A DNA stretch of 42,376 bases from Legionella santicrucis (GTDB taxonomy: Bacteria; Pseudomonadota; Gammaproteobacteria; Legionellales; Legionellaceae): assembly GCF_001468135.1 (NCBI RefSeq), contig NZ_LNYU01000078.1:86040-128415 (forward strand). Direction: 5' to 3'. Below are positions 16,951-26,484 of the stretch, one piece after another. Both the position numbers and the translations under genes were made by a program. Numbering within the stretch: position 1 is the stretch's first letter; the number at the start of each line of letters is the position of its first letter. The notes under the pieces are model-generated. The model was given only the letters and a program-made list of their open reading frames with translations. It was not told the origin of the DNA and made no database searches.

Positions 16951-19860
16951 TTATCTTTTATTCAAAGGATTTTTTTCTTGTTGCATCGCCAAATGTATGA
17001 CTTCTGCTAAATGCAGCGGTTTAATTTTTATTTTGTCATAAATTTGCGAACGACAACTAAAACCGTTAGCAATAATCAATATTTCTTTCGAGATATTTTC
17101 AAGAGCTGGAAACAAAGCTCGTTCTCCGCATTTTATTGAAACTTCATAGTGTTCCCCGCTTTCATAACCAAAACTGCCAGCCATACCACAGCATCCTGAA
17201 TCTAGAATTTTGAATTTAATCTGCATTTTTTTTAAAATTTCCTTATCAGCTTCTAAACCTATCACCGCTTTTTGATGACAGTGAGCCTGTACTATTGCTT
17301 CAACATTGAATACAGGCAACGCAAAATCATTCATATTTTTCAAAATAAATTCACTGAATAAATAAGTTTGTTTCGACAGTCTTTTCGCATCTTGGTCATG
17401 GGGTAGCAAATTGCAAAGTTCATCTTTAAAAACAGCAACACAGCTCGGTTCAAGACCTATGATAGGAATGCCGGCACGAATCTCTTCACGCATTTCCTCT
17501 AAAATAGTGAGTAAATAATTTCTAGCCTTTTTTAAAAAACCATAATCATATAATGAACGCCCACAGCATAACTTATTTTTAGGTAAAATAACCTGATAGC
17601 CAGCGTTTTCCAAAATTGCAACACTTGCAATAGCTATTTGTGGATTAAAATGATTAGTAAAAGTATCGGGCCAAAGAATGACTTGTTTGTTTTCAAAATT
17701 TTTAATACCACGTTGTTCAAACCATTTTCTAAAGGTTATAGTAGCGTATGAAGGTATATCTCGTTTTGGCGAAATGCCAATCATAAATTTGAAAATAGTT
17801 TTAAAAAAGTGGCTGTGAGTTAAAAAATTAACAAGCTTAGGGGCTAAGGCTGCTAGATTAGACCAGAAATTAATGTACCCCAAAAAATAAGCTGATTGAG
17901 GGCGTAATCGATAGGAATAATAATGGGAAAGGAATTCTGCTTTATAACTTGCCATATCAACATGAGCAGGACATTCCTTTTTACACCCCTTACAAGCCAA
18001 GCAAAGATCTAAGGCTTCTTTAACATATTTGTCCCGCCATCCCTTTTTTCCAATGACCTCACCGCGTAACATTTCAAACAATAATCGTGCGCGACCACGA
18101 GTAGAATGTTTTTCTTCTTTCGTTACCATATAACTAGGACACATAATGCCACCGGTTTCACGGCGGCAAACTCCTACGCCAATACAACGTAAAGAAGTGT
18201 TACTAAAGTTTGAGTCATCAGCTGGAAAGTGAAAATATGTTTTTGGGTTCCAGGGATGATAAGAAGTACCTATACGTAAATTTTCTGTAACTTTATAAGG
18301 CTCAATGATTTTTCCTGGGTTCATTTTCCATTCAGGATCCCAAATGAGTTTGAACTCACGAAAAGCGTCTATGAGTTTCTTCCCATACATTTTTTCTAAC
18401 AATTCGCCACGTGATTGTCCATCACCATGTTCTCCTGAAAGGGAACCACCATATTTTATGACTAAATTAGCTGCTTCATCTAAAAACGAACGAAAGAAAT
18501 TGATCCCTGCAGCTGTAAAAAAATCAAATGGAATACGGCAATGCACACAGCCTTGACCAAAGTGACCGTAGACGGCAACTTTGTAATGATACTTTTTAAA
18601 TAATGTTTTTAATTCTTTTAAGTAAGAACTTAAATGTTTAGGAGCAACAGCTGAATCTTCCCATCCAGCCCAACTATGAGTTTCTCCTGGCACTAAGGCA
18701 GTTGCAGCCAGGGCTGACTCTCTTACTTCCCAAATTTTTTTTTCTTCATTGATATCATCAAATAATTTCATGGAGGGGGAGTTTGTACAACGTTCTAATT
18801 CTAGCATTAGTTTTTTCGCTTTATCGTCTGCCTCTTGTTTGGTTTTACCTCCAAATTCGACTAATAACCATCCCTTTCCTTCTGGCAGTAATTGAATGTC
18901 TTCAGGATGTATTTTTTTTATTGTCATAAAATCGATTAATGCATTATCTAAACCTTCTAAACCACACGGCTTGTATTTCAGGATTTCATTAAGATGATCG
19001 CAACCACTAAAAATATCAGGGTAACCTAGTGCAACTAATGATCGAATAGGCGGGCTATAAATAAGTTTTAAAGTTGCTTCAAGTATAATCACACAAGTAC
19101 TTTCAGAACCGACTAAAGCACGTGCTAGATTAAAATTTTTTTCCGGTAATAATTCATCAAGATTATAACCAGAAACTCTTCTGGGAATTTTAGGATATTT
19201 ATCACGAATTAATTCAGCATGTTGTTCAGCTAATTGTTTTAACTGCTTGTAAATCTCGCCTTTTCTGCCACCTTGTTTTATTAACTCATTTAACTCCTCT
19301 TCACTGTTTTTCCCAACATGCATTCGTAATCCATCATAAGTGAGAATTTCTAAGCTTTCTATATTATCGGAGGTTCGTGCACCATCTCCTTCAAATTGAG
19401 CTAATACAGAATGAACGCCACAAGAATTATTGCCAATCATTCCACCCAGTGTAATGTGATTATGTGTTGCAGGATCTGGTCCAAAAGTTAATTGAAATTT
19501 TTCAGTCTTGTTTCTTAAGTTATCTAATATGCAACCAGGTTGTACGCGCGCAAGTTTTTTTTCAGGACTTATTTCTAGTACTTTATTTAGGTATTTTGAA
19601 AAGTCTAAAATTATAGCGGCATTGCAGCATTGACCAGCCAAGCTTGTTCCACATCCCCTTGATAAAATAGGTGCTTTATATTTTCTGCAAATTGAAACAG
19701 TTGTTATCACATCATTAATTGTTTTCGGAATAACAATGCCAATCGGTGTTTGTCGATAATTAGATGCATCCGTGGCATACAATGCTTTGCTGCCTGCATC
19801 AAATTGAACTTCACCTTCAATATGTTGATGTAATTCTTTTGCTAAAGCGGTTTCGTCCAT
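16951..19860 (-). CDS. FAD / 4Fe-4S D-2-hydroxyacid dehydrogenase (YdiJ/Dld-like)
   Basis: 969 residues. N-terminal FAD-binding PCMH domain (~20-245, with SRGCGTSLAGQCC and GGMIGNNSCGVHS), FAD-linked oxidase C-terminal domain (~250-520, with GHFGQGCVHCRIPFD and GGSLSGEHGDG), ferredoxin-like Fe-S region (CRRETGGIMCPSY ~560 and CLACKGCKKECP ~623), and CCG-type motifs (CCGRSLYDYG, SGCCGMAGSFGYE). Members oxidise D-lactate, glycolate or D-2-hydroxyglutarate and pass electrons to the respiratory chain. The single-chain design and length are closest to YdiJ, for which D-2-hydroxyglutarate is the likely substrate. AGGA precedes the ATG by six bases. The aldehyde dehydrogenase gene lies 128 bp upstream on the same strand, so co-transcription is possible. 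A fragment of its 3' end recurs at 34455-34500. Confidence 0.9.
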   Translation of the reverse strand: MDETALAKELHQHIEGEVQFDAGSKALYATDASNYRQTPIGIVIPKTINDVITTVSICRKYKAPILSRGCGTSLAGQCCNAAIILDFSKYLNKVLEISPEKKLARVQPGCILDNLRNKTEKFQLTFGPDPATHNHITLGGMIGNNSCGVHSVLAQFEGDGARTSDNIESLEILTYDGLRMHVGKNSEEELNELIKQGGRKGEIYKQLKQLAEQHAELIRDKYPKIPRRVSGYNLDELLPEKNFNLARALVGSESTCVIILEATLKLIYSPPIRSLVALGYPDIFSGCDHLNEILKYKPCGLEGLDNALIDFMTIKKIHPEDIQLLPEGKGWLLVEFGGKTKQEADDKAKKLMLELERCTNSPSMKLFDDINEEKKIWEVRESALAATALVPGETHSWAGWEDSAVAPKHLSSYLKELKTLFKKYHYKVAVYGHFGQGCVHCRIPFDFFTAAGINFFRSFLDEAANLVIKYGGSLSGEHGDGQSRGELLEKMYGKKLIDAFREFKLIWDPEWKMNPGKIIEPYKVTENLRIGTSYHPWNPKTYFHFPADDSNFSNTSLRCIGVGVCRRETGGIMCPSYMVTKEEKHSTRGRARLLFEMLRGEVIGKKGWRDKYVKEALDLCLACKGCKKECPAHVDMASYKAEFLSHYYSYRLRPQSAYFLGYINFWSNLAALAPKLVNFLTHSHFFKTIFKFMIGISPKRDIPSYATITFRKWFEQRGIKNFENKQVILWPDTFTNHFNPQIAIASVAILENAGYQVILPKNKLCCGRSLYDYGFLKKARNYLLTILEEMREEIRAGIPIIGLEPSCVAVFKDELCNLLPHDQDAKRLSKQTYLFSEFILKNMNDFALPVFNVEAIVQAHCHQKAVIGLEADKEILKKMQIKFKILDSGCCGMAGSFGYESGEHYEVSIKCGERALFPALENISKEILIIANGFSCRSQIYDKIKIKPLHLAEVIHLAMQQEKNPLNKR

Positions 19861-19988
19861 AATGTCCTATTATTTACTTGCGCGAAGGAATACAACTTTC
19901 AATAAAATCCTTACTGGATTGTTTTAACACCTTACTGGGAGACACATGAAGACTCCCAAGCCGCTTGCTTTTTGACTTTTATGAATTA

Positions 19989-21365
19989 TTAATCGCTAAC
20001 CACAATGGATTTAATATTGATGAATTCCATAATGCCATATTCACCATGCTCACGGCCAAACCCACTTTCTTTAATACCACCAAATGGCATGTTTGGTTGT
20101 GCTATATTATATCCATTTACATTAACCATTCCTGTGTTAATCCGATGTGCTAGATTTATCGCACGCTCAGTAGAACCGGAAAAAATCCCCCCGCCTAAAC
20201 CATAGCGATGATCATTAGCAATCCGGATAGCATCATCTTCACTCTCTGCCTTAAATAACACAGCGACGGGGCCAAATAGTTCGTCTTTATAGGCAGGGGA
20301 ATCTTTAGGTATATTTTCAAGAACAGTAGCAGGATAAAAATATCCGTCACTATGTGGGATTTTTCCTCCACAGAGTAATTTTGCTCCTTTCTCAATTGAC
20401 TCTTGCACCTGTTGATGAAGCCTCTCTCTTAAATCTTTGCGGGCTAGCGGCCCCATATCGGCATCATCTTCAAGTGGATCTCCATAACTTATTTGCTCCA
20501 TTTTATGTACAAATTTTTGTTTAAATTCTTCATATTTTTCGGCAAGAATAATAAAACGTTTAGCCGCAGTACATGTTTGCCCTGCGTTATTAATCCGTCC
20601 ATCAATACATGTATTGATGATATTATCAATGGAAGCATCTTCTAAAATGATATAAGGATCACTCCCGCCAAGTTCTAAAACAGATTTTTTTATATGTTCT
20701 CCTGCTTTTTTACCAACAATTTTTCCAGCTTCGGCACTACCTGTAAAACTAACTGCGACAATTTTATCATAGGCTATCAGTTCATCAGCGGTCTCATCAT
20801 CTACATAAAGGACAGTAAAAACATGTTCTGGCAAACCAGCTTCTTGAAAAATTTCTTTTAAAGTAGTAGCTGTTTCCCAACATATTGGCGCATGCTTAAA
20901 AACAGTCGCATTCCCTGCCATGATATTTGCAATACTACTACGAATAACTTGATAACAAGGATAGTTCCAAGGTTGCATACTGAGAATGACACCGAGTGGT
21001 TCATATGAGATAATCCCATATCCGCCATCGACTTCTTTTTTTTCAGATTTTAAAAGCTTAGGGCCGTGCTGAGCGATGTCCTTGCATATATCAATACAAA
21101 CATCGATTTCCATTTCTCCTTGAGAGATAGGCTTACCCATTTGATAGGCCATCATTCTGGCTAATTTCATTTTATTATCATGAAGTTTCTGAGCTATGGA
21201 CTCGATAATTTTTGCTCGTTCGGCAAGTGAAGTTTGGTGCCATTTTAAATAAGCTTTATAAGATTTTTCTATAAGTGCTTCTGCTTCTTTTTTGCTGTGC
21301 TTTGTATAAACTTTATTAATTTTACCTGTGCTTGGATTGCACGTTTCTACTTGTTGATTGTTCAT
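19989..21365 (-). CDS. NAD(P)-dependent succinate-semialdehyde-type dehydrogenase
   Basis: 458 residues of the aldehyde dehydrogenase superfamily. The general region carries MQPWNYPCYQ, the cofactor segment VSFTGSAEAGK, the catalytic Glu segment LELGGSDPYII, and the nucleophile Cys265 in NNAGQTCTAAKRF. The length and the short N-terminus match the GabD/Sad class that oxidises succinate semialdehyde to succinate. A different small aldehyde remains possible. Three Met codons sit close together (21377, 21371, 21365). Only the third has a Shine-Dalgarno GGAG at the right distance, formed by the bases of the first two, so I start there; the longer form adds MEMN. It precedes the FAD/Fe-S dehydrogenase on the same strand. 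Confidence 0.88.
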   Translation of the reverse strand: MNNQQVETCNPSTGKINKVYTKHSKKEAEALIEKSYKAYLKWHQTSLAERAKIIESIAQKLHDNKMKLARMMAYQMGKPISQGEMEIDVCIDICKDIAQHGPKLLKSEKKEVDGGYGIISYEPLGVILSMQPWNYPCYQVIRSSIANIMAGNATVFKHAPICWETATTLKEIFQEAGLPEHVFTVLYVDDETADELIAYDKIVAVSFTGSAEAGKIVGKKAGEHIKKSVLELGGSDPYIILEDASIDNIINTCIDGRINNAGQTCTAAKRFIILAEKYEEFKQKFVHKMEQISYGDPLEDDADMGPLARKDLRERLHQQVQESIEKGAKLLCGGKIPHSDGYFYPATVLENIPKDSPAYKDELFGPVAVLFKAESEDDAIRIANDHRYGLGGGIFSGSTERAINLAHRINTGMVNVNGYNIAQPNMPFGGIKESGFGREHGEYGIMEFINIKSIVVSD

Positions 21366-21495
21366 ATTCATCTCCATATAAATTTTAGGAAAGTATCAAA
21401 GCACCGAACTGTAAGTAAGAACGTGTTAATTAATTCTACTAAAACGACAGCTAGTGTTCTATTTTGAGCGAATTAATTAACACTCTATAAGATTT

Positions 21496-21804
21496 TTATT
21501 GTCCAGATTTTGTTTGCAATTCACAGGTTATTTTTGTGCAGTCACGACAATTCTTTAAGGCAAAATCAAATGCTGAATTTCCATTAGTTGCATTGTTAGC
21601 CATTGTTTTATCAGCCTGTTCTTCGGGAGAACCAGAAGTAGCACTACTTGCATTTGTTGTGCATATCCACATACCTGGATTATTTGCCTGTGTATTTGTT
21701 GGTGTATTTGTTTGTTGAGTAGAAGTTGTGTCATCTGCAGCGGTGGCTACATGACTTAATATCAAAAACGTACTACACAAGATGATTCTTATTATTTCTT
21801 TCAT
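21496..21804 (-). CDS. Small exported cysteine-containing protein
   Basis: 102 residues. A clear signal peptide (basic start, hydrophobic 5-18, cut after ATA near residue 22), then a Thr/Asn/Gln-rich linker and a C-terminal core with MWICTTNASS and NCRDCTKITCEL. The mature protein therefore has four cysteines, one pair as CRDC, suggesting disulfides in the periplasm. The start is firm: AGGAG six bases before the ATG. Function unknown. It is divergent from, and shares a 245-bp upstream region with, the SDR-SPW-VKOR fusion gene. VKOR-type domains make disulfides, so a functional link is conceivable but unproven. Confidence 0.82.
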   Translation of the reverse strand: MKEIIRIILCSTFLILSHVATAADDTTSTQQTNTPTNTQANNPGMWICTTNASSATSGSPEEQADKTMANNATNGNSAFDFALKNCRDCTKITCELQTKSGQ

Positions 21805-21895
21805 GATTTTCTCCTTGTTTGAAAAATTTTCTAGAGTTTTTAAAGTGCGCCTCTCAAAATGTTTGGTTGATTCTCATTATAGTTCTCTTTAAAAG

Positions 21896-22014
21896 AGTGC
21901 AATGTAAGGTTTTCCTTAATCAGAGGAAGTCCAAAGTCCATAAAACTAATCTATAGTTTATTTCCAATAGTCGATTTTTTGGCTCTATACCAGAGTCATC
22001 ATGTTATAAAGGAT
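21896..22014. repeat. Upstream flank shared with 35812-35930
   Basis: About 118 bp align to 35812-35930 with few gaps, including the identical run ATAAAACTAATCTATAGTT. The block ends shortly before the fusion gene's ribosome site. Confidence 0.75.
21905..21918. promoter_or_regulatory. Candidate operator dyad TAAGG-TTTT-CCTTA
   Basis: Perfect 5-bp inverted arms about a T4 centre, 132 bp upstream of the ATG at 22050 and 100 bp upstream of the divergent ATG at 21804. The same dyad occurs at 35821 (perfect arms), 36984 (one mismatch) and, more weakly, 34536. The 35821 site lies inside a larger shared block, so it is not independent; the others are. Confidence 0.4.
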
Positions 22015-22049
22015 ATCCGAGGAGTAATTCATTACAGGAGGAACAAATA

Positions 22050-24530
22050 ATGCCAAATCATAAGAAAAAACCTCTTGTGGTAATAACGGGAGCATTAGGC
22101 AACTTGGGAGTTGCAATTACAGGTGCATTAAAAGAAAAATATCAAGTTGTTGGTTTTGATAAAGAAGGTACCGATTGCGATATTCCATTCGATATCACAT
22201 CAGATTCCTCAGTATCGCAATCATTTAATTTATTTAAAAAAAGATTCGGTAATCAAATTGCTGCAGTCATTCATTTGGCTGCATATTTTGATTTTAGCGG
22301 TGAAGTGTCGCCACTTTATGAGAAAGTAAATGAACAAGGCACGAAGAATTTATTGAATGCATTGCAAGAATTTACAGTAGAACGCTTTATATTTTCTAGT
22401 ACCATGCTGGTACACAAAGCCGGTAATCCAGGAGAAACTATTAATGAAGAAACTCCCTTGGCACCTAAATGGATTTATCCTGAATCGAAGAAAAAGACCG
22501 AAAAAATCATTCAAAAACACCATGGAAAAATTCCTTATTTAATTTTAAGGCTTGCAGGTCTTTATGATGATAAAACATGTATTCCTACGCTTGCACATCA
22601 AATTGCCCGTACCTATGAGCGAAAGCTCAAGAGTAATGTATATGCCGGTAATCCTAAAGCAGGTCAATCCTTTATTCACCAAGATGATTTAGTCCGTCTT
22701 TTTGCAAAAGCAGTTCATTATCGCCAGGATTTAGCTGAAGAAGAGATTATTCTTGCGGGAGAAGCAGCAACAGTGAGTTATGAAAAATTACAAAAAATGA
22801 TTACAGAACTTCTGCATGATGAAAAAATGGAATTATTTAATATCCCTCGTCCCGTTGCCAAAGCAGCATCCTGGGTAGAAGAAAAATCTGAATCGATTAT
22901 TCCTAATGATTTTGACCAAGGAGAAAAACCGTTTATTCGTCCTTTTATGATTGATTTAGGTTCTGATCATTATGAATTAGATATTGCTAAGGCTCGGGAA
23001 AAACTACATTGGCGACCAAGTCATCATATAGAAGAAATAGTACCGAAAATAATAAATGAATTAAAAAAAGATCCTAAAAATTGGTACAAAAATAATGGAA
23101 TTACTTTGCCAGATTGGATGGAGGTACTTGAAGAAAAAAATCCTGAAATTATACGTGAACGTTATGAGTTTGAATTTCGTAAAGCCCAACAACAAAATCT
23201 GTGGGGACATTTTTTTAATTTTGCGCTCGCATTTTGGCTGCTTACATCACCATTTATTTTAGGATACCGATCAAATCCTTTAATCGTTAGTGATATGTTC
23301 ACGGGCATTCTTTTAGCCTGTGGTTCTCTTTTAAGTTTGTCCTGGAGGCTAGCACCTCTTAGATGGGGTTTGGCGTTTTTAGGAGTATGGCTTATTTTTG
23401 CTCCATTAATTTTTTGGTCACCTACTGCTATAGCTTATTTAAATGATACTTTGATTGGAGCGTTAATGATTGGATTTTCAGTATTAATACGACCAAATGT
23501 AGGAATAGCTCCTAATGCAGCATTAACTGGGCCAATCATCCCTCCTGGATGGGATTTTTCGCCATCAAGCTGGGTACAGCGCATCCCAATTATTATTCTT
23601 GCTTTTATTGGTTTTTACATTTCACGTTACATGGCAGCCTACCAACTAGGCCATATTGATTTTGTTTGGGATCCTTTTTTCACTGGAAATCCGCAAAATC
23701 CTAAAAATGGCACCGAAGAAATTATTACTTCTTATCTATCTAAAAAATGGCCTATATCTGATGCGGGCTTTGGGGCAGTAGTTTATCTCTTCGAAATTCT
23801 CACCGGCGTCATAGGAGGTACGAATCGTTGGCGTACTATGCCTTGGGTAGTTTTATTATTTGGTTTGATGGTTATTCCATTGGGCGCTGTTTCCATTACT
23901 TTTATTATTATTCAACCCATCTTTTTAAATACCTATTGTACTCTTTGTTTAATTGCGGCAGTTGTTATGTTAATACAAATGGCCTATTCTGCTGATGAAA
24001 TTATCGCAACCTTGATGTTTTTATGGCGACGTTGGCAGAAGGGAAGACCATTGCTTCGTATTCTTTTTGTGGGTGATACTGATGAAGAATATAAAAAAGG
24101 TAAGGATGAGTCTCTTGATGATTTTGAACAAGCACCTGGAACAACTCTTAGGGTGATGTGGAGCAAAGGAATCACTTTACCTTGGAATTTGCTCTTGTGT
24201 TTGTTCATAGGGTTATGGCTAATGTTCTCGCGTTTAATCTTAAATGCTAGTGGTGGAATGGCAAATATGAATCATTTATTGGGTGCATTAATCATTACTG
24301 TAACAATCATTTCTTTTGCGGAAGTAGCACGTGCAATTAGATACATTAATTGGCTTTTTGCTCTGACGCTTATTATCATATCATTCATACCCTTCATATC
24401 GTTCATTTACCACGCCAGTTTAATACAAATCATTTCAAATATATGTTGTGGTATTTTACTTTTTTTCTTAACTATTCCACGAGGCAAAATAGAAGCATCC
24501 TATGGTAAGTGGGATAATTTTATTGTCTAG
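22050..24530 (+). CDS. Fusion: extended SDR epimerase + SPW + VKOR-like membrane domains
   Basis: 826 residues. Residues 1-~335 are an NAD(P)-binding extended SDR: ITGALGNLGVAI, the Asp of VVGFDKE, VIHLAAYFDFSG, the FSSTMLV Ser region and YPESKKKTE (Tyr-x3-Lys). From ~385 the protein is membranous. A first SPW-like block has NLWGHFFNFALAFWLLTSPF. A four-helix VKOR-like part follows (~510-660) with an Arg/Trp-rich loop and the redox pair C630-T-L-C633. A second SPW-like block starts GITLPWNLLL (~708). VKOR domains oxidise thiols using quinone; the SDR suggests a sugar or quinone-like substrate at the cytoplasmic face. AGGAGG before the ATG gives a firm start. Other residues needed for VKOR activity cannot be judged here. 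Confidence 0.88.
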   Translation: MPNHKKKPLVVITGALGNLGVAITGALKEKYQVVGFDKEGTDCDIPFDITSDSSVSQSFNLFKKRFGNQIAAVIHLAAYFDFSGEVSPLYEKVNEQGTKNLLNALQEFTVERFIFSSTMLVHKAGNPGETINEETPLAPKWIYPESKKKTEKIIQKHHGKIPYLILRLAGLYDDKTCIPTLAHQIARTYERKLKSNVYAGNPKAGQSFIHQDDLVRLFAKAVHYRQDLAEEEIILAGEAATVSYEKLQKMITELLHDEKMELFNIPRPVAKAASWVEEKSESIIPNDFDQGEKPFIRPFMIDLGSDHYELDIAKAREKLHWRPSHHIEEIVPKIINELKKDPKNWYKNNGITLPDWMEVLEEKNPEIIRERYEFEFRKAQQQNLWGHFFNFALAFWLLTSPFILGYRSNPLIVSDMFTGILLACGSLLSLSWRLAPLRWGLAFLGVWLIFAPLIFWSPTAIAYLNDTLIGALMIGFSVLIRPNVGIAPNAALTGPIIPPGWDFSPSSWVQRIPIIILAFIGFYISRYMAAYQLGHIDFVWDPFFTGNPQNPKNGTEEIITSYLSKKWPISDAGFGAVVYLFEILTGVIGGTNRWRTMPWVVLLFGLMVIPLGAVSITFIIIQPIFLNTYCTLCLIAAVVMLIQMAYSADEIIATLMFLWRRWQKGRPLLRILFVGDTDEEYKKGKDESLDDFEQAPGTTLRVMWSKGITLPWNLLLCLFIGLWLMFSRLILNASGGMANMNHLLGALIITVTIISFAEVARAIRYINWLFALTLIIISFIPFISFIYHASLIQIISNICCGILLFFLTIPRGKIEASYGKWDNFIV

Positions 24531-24598
24531 CGTTATCAAACACCTCCTTCTTTTGTAAAAAAGAGAGGAGGTTTGTTCATTAATAATGACTAGCGAAC
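24519..24598. repeat. Downstream flank shared with 35941-36020
   Basis: About 80 bp (from the last codons of the fusion gene through the hairpin to GACTAGCGA) align with 35941-36020. In the second copy GACTAGCGA contains the stop and last codon of the SDR gene at 36017, so the bases at 24590-24596 may be the last trace of such an SDR gene here. Confidence 0.7.
24537..24575. terminator. Hairpin terminator after the fusion gene
   Basis: CAAACACCTCCTTCTTTT pairs, with one or two bulges, with AAAAGAGAGGAGGTTTG right after the stop at 24530. A close copy stands at 35955-35993. There is no long T-run, so strength is uncertain. Confidence 0.55.
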
Positions 24599-24638
24599 TC
24601 CATTTTTATGTGATGCAACAATCCAGGAAAACCCCCAT

Positions 24639-24691
24639 AGAAATTTTCAGAAAACATTCTACGCTAATATAAACTCAGCTCAATTTTGTGA
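24639..24691. repeat. 53-bp block shared with 37289-37341
   Basis: Ungapped alignment with about 39 of 53 matches, including ATTCTACGCTAA. Here it lies just before the GTG of the glutamate-synthase-like gene; the other copy forms the 3' end of the truncated DUF1328 gene before phaC. It could be a shared promoter or another duplication scar. Confidence 0.45.
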
Positions 24692-26223
24692 AAACTAGCC
24701 GAAATAATGCAAAACATGATATACAATTGATAAAAGAGGTTTCCTTGAGCATATTAATATTATTACTTATTATTATCTTCGCATTAATCATCCTTTTAGC
24801 GATTTGGAATATACTCCAAAAAAATCATACTATATTAAGAAACTTTCCTATCATAGGCTATATGCGCTATTTTGCGGAATTCTTAGGGGTTTATTTGAGA
24901 CAATACTTTTATGCTCGAGATCGTGAAGAATTACCTTTTAATCGCACTGAGCGCACTTGGGTATATGAGGCAAGCGAAAATGTTGATACCACTATAGGAT
25001 TTGGATCAACTCGAGATCGAAGACCACTTAATACCATCTATTTTGTTGACTCTCCCTTCCCAGTCCTAAAACGTGATGTCGTTAAAGCCCATTCAGTTAC
25101 TATTGGATAACATTGTAAATTTCCTTATATAACAAACTCCTTAATCAATATTTCAGCAATGAGTTATGGAGCTATTTCAAAAAATGCAATTTTAGCTTTA
25201 TCTCATGGCGCAAAAAAAGCAGGTTGCTGGCTTAATACCGGAGAGGGAGGATTGTCTCCGTTTCATTTAGAAGGTGGGTGTGATTTAGTGGCGCAAATCG
25301 GTACCGCAAAATATGGCTATCATGACGAGCATGGGAATTTATCAGATGAAAAATTAAAAAAAACAGCAGCTCATCCACAAGTGAAAATGTTTGAAATCAA
25401 ATTAAGTCAAGGCGCTAAACCAGGTAAGGGGGGATTATTACCCGCAAAAAAGGTAACAAAAGAAATTGCTAAGGTTCGCGGAATTAAGCCCTATGAAGAC
25501 TCTATAAGTCCGAACCGTTTCCCTGAAATATCAAATTCATTTGAATTACTTAACATGATCCATCATATAAGAGAGGTAACAGGAAAACCTACAGGATTTA
25601 AAGTTGTTTTAGGAAATTATGAATGGCTAGATGAGTTGTTTCAGGAAATCATAAAAAGAGGAATTAAATATGCACCTGATTTTATCACTCTTGATGGTGC
25701 TGAAGGTGGTACTGGAGCTAGTCCACTCACTTTAGCAGATTATATGGGATTACCTCTAACAGAAAGTCTCCCTGTTCTTGTTGATAAATTAGTAGAGTAT
25801 GATTTACGTAGCCGTATTAAAATCATTGCCTCAGGAAAATTAATTACCCCGGGAAAGGTAGCGTGGGCACTTTGTGTTGGTGCTGATTTTGTAAATTCAG
25901 CTCTTGGCTTTATGTTTGCTCTTGGCTGTGTTCAAGCTTTACGATGTCATAAAAACACTTGCCCTACAGGGATTACAACACATAATCAATGGCTCACCAG
26001 GGGTTTAAATCCAAAAAATAAAGCAAATCGAGTTTACCATTATGTAAAAAATCTTACTTATGAGGTGGGAATGATTTGTCACTCCTGTGGTGTAGAAGAG
26101 CCACGAGAATTAAGACGGCATAATGCTCGAATTGTATCTGAGCATGGAACCTCTGTTTCTTTGGCTGATGTATATCCATCAAAAGAAAAAGGGTCAAAAC
26201 TTAAGAAGAAAAAACATGAATGA
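24688..26223 (+). pseudogene. Glutamate-synthase-like FMN/Fe-S protein, interrupted by an in-frame stop
   Basis: Two pieces in the same frame, 24688-25110 and 25159-26223, are separated by a single TAA at 25108-25110. The codons between them read HCKFPYITNS then LINISAMSYG, so the coding sequence continues undamaged. Together they make ~511 codons, the normal size for membrane-anchored FMN-binding glutamate-synthase-family proteins. There is an N-terminal hydrophobic helix (~20-42), SAMSYGAISKNA, GEGGLSPFH, PGKGGLLP, DGAEGGTGASP, and the 3Fe-4S segment CHKNTCPTGITTHNQ; a further CHSCG lies near the end. The family transfers electrons or ammonia to unknown acceptors. The probable start is GTG with no clear ribosome site. 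A recent nonsense mutation (for example CAA to TAA) is the simplest reading; sequence error or stop readthrough are alternatives. Confidence 0.8.
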
Positions 26224-26484
26224 TCTCTGTGATAGACTGTTTTAGGAGATTCATCCATACATGCCTAGCTGACGCTCTTCTACTAAAGTGAATCAGAGAT
26301 TCAGCTGATGGAAATCAAATGAGATGTAACTACAAAATATATATGAGACATAAAAAAAAATGTAATACAATAAGCAGTATCCTTAGATTGCGATAACTAT
26401 TTTTAGAGTTAATATTTGTAAAGCTTATTAAAATTTATTATTTGTGCTAAAAAAGAAGTAATATAAAACTAAAGGATTAGTATA

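Noticed and set aside
26289..26303. TGAATC-AGA-GATTCA hairpin after the glutamate-synthase-like gene as terminator
   Set aside because: Short stem with a 3-base loop and no T-run; too weak to call.
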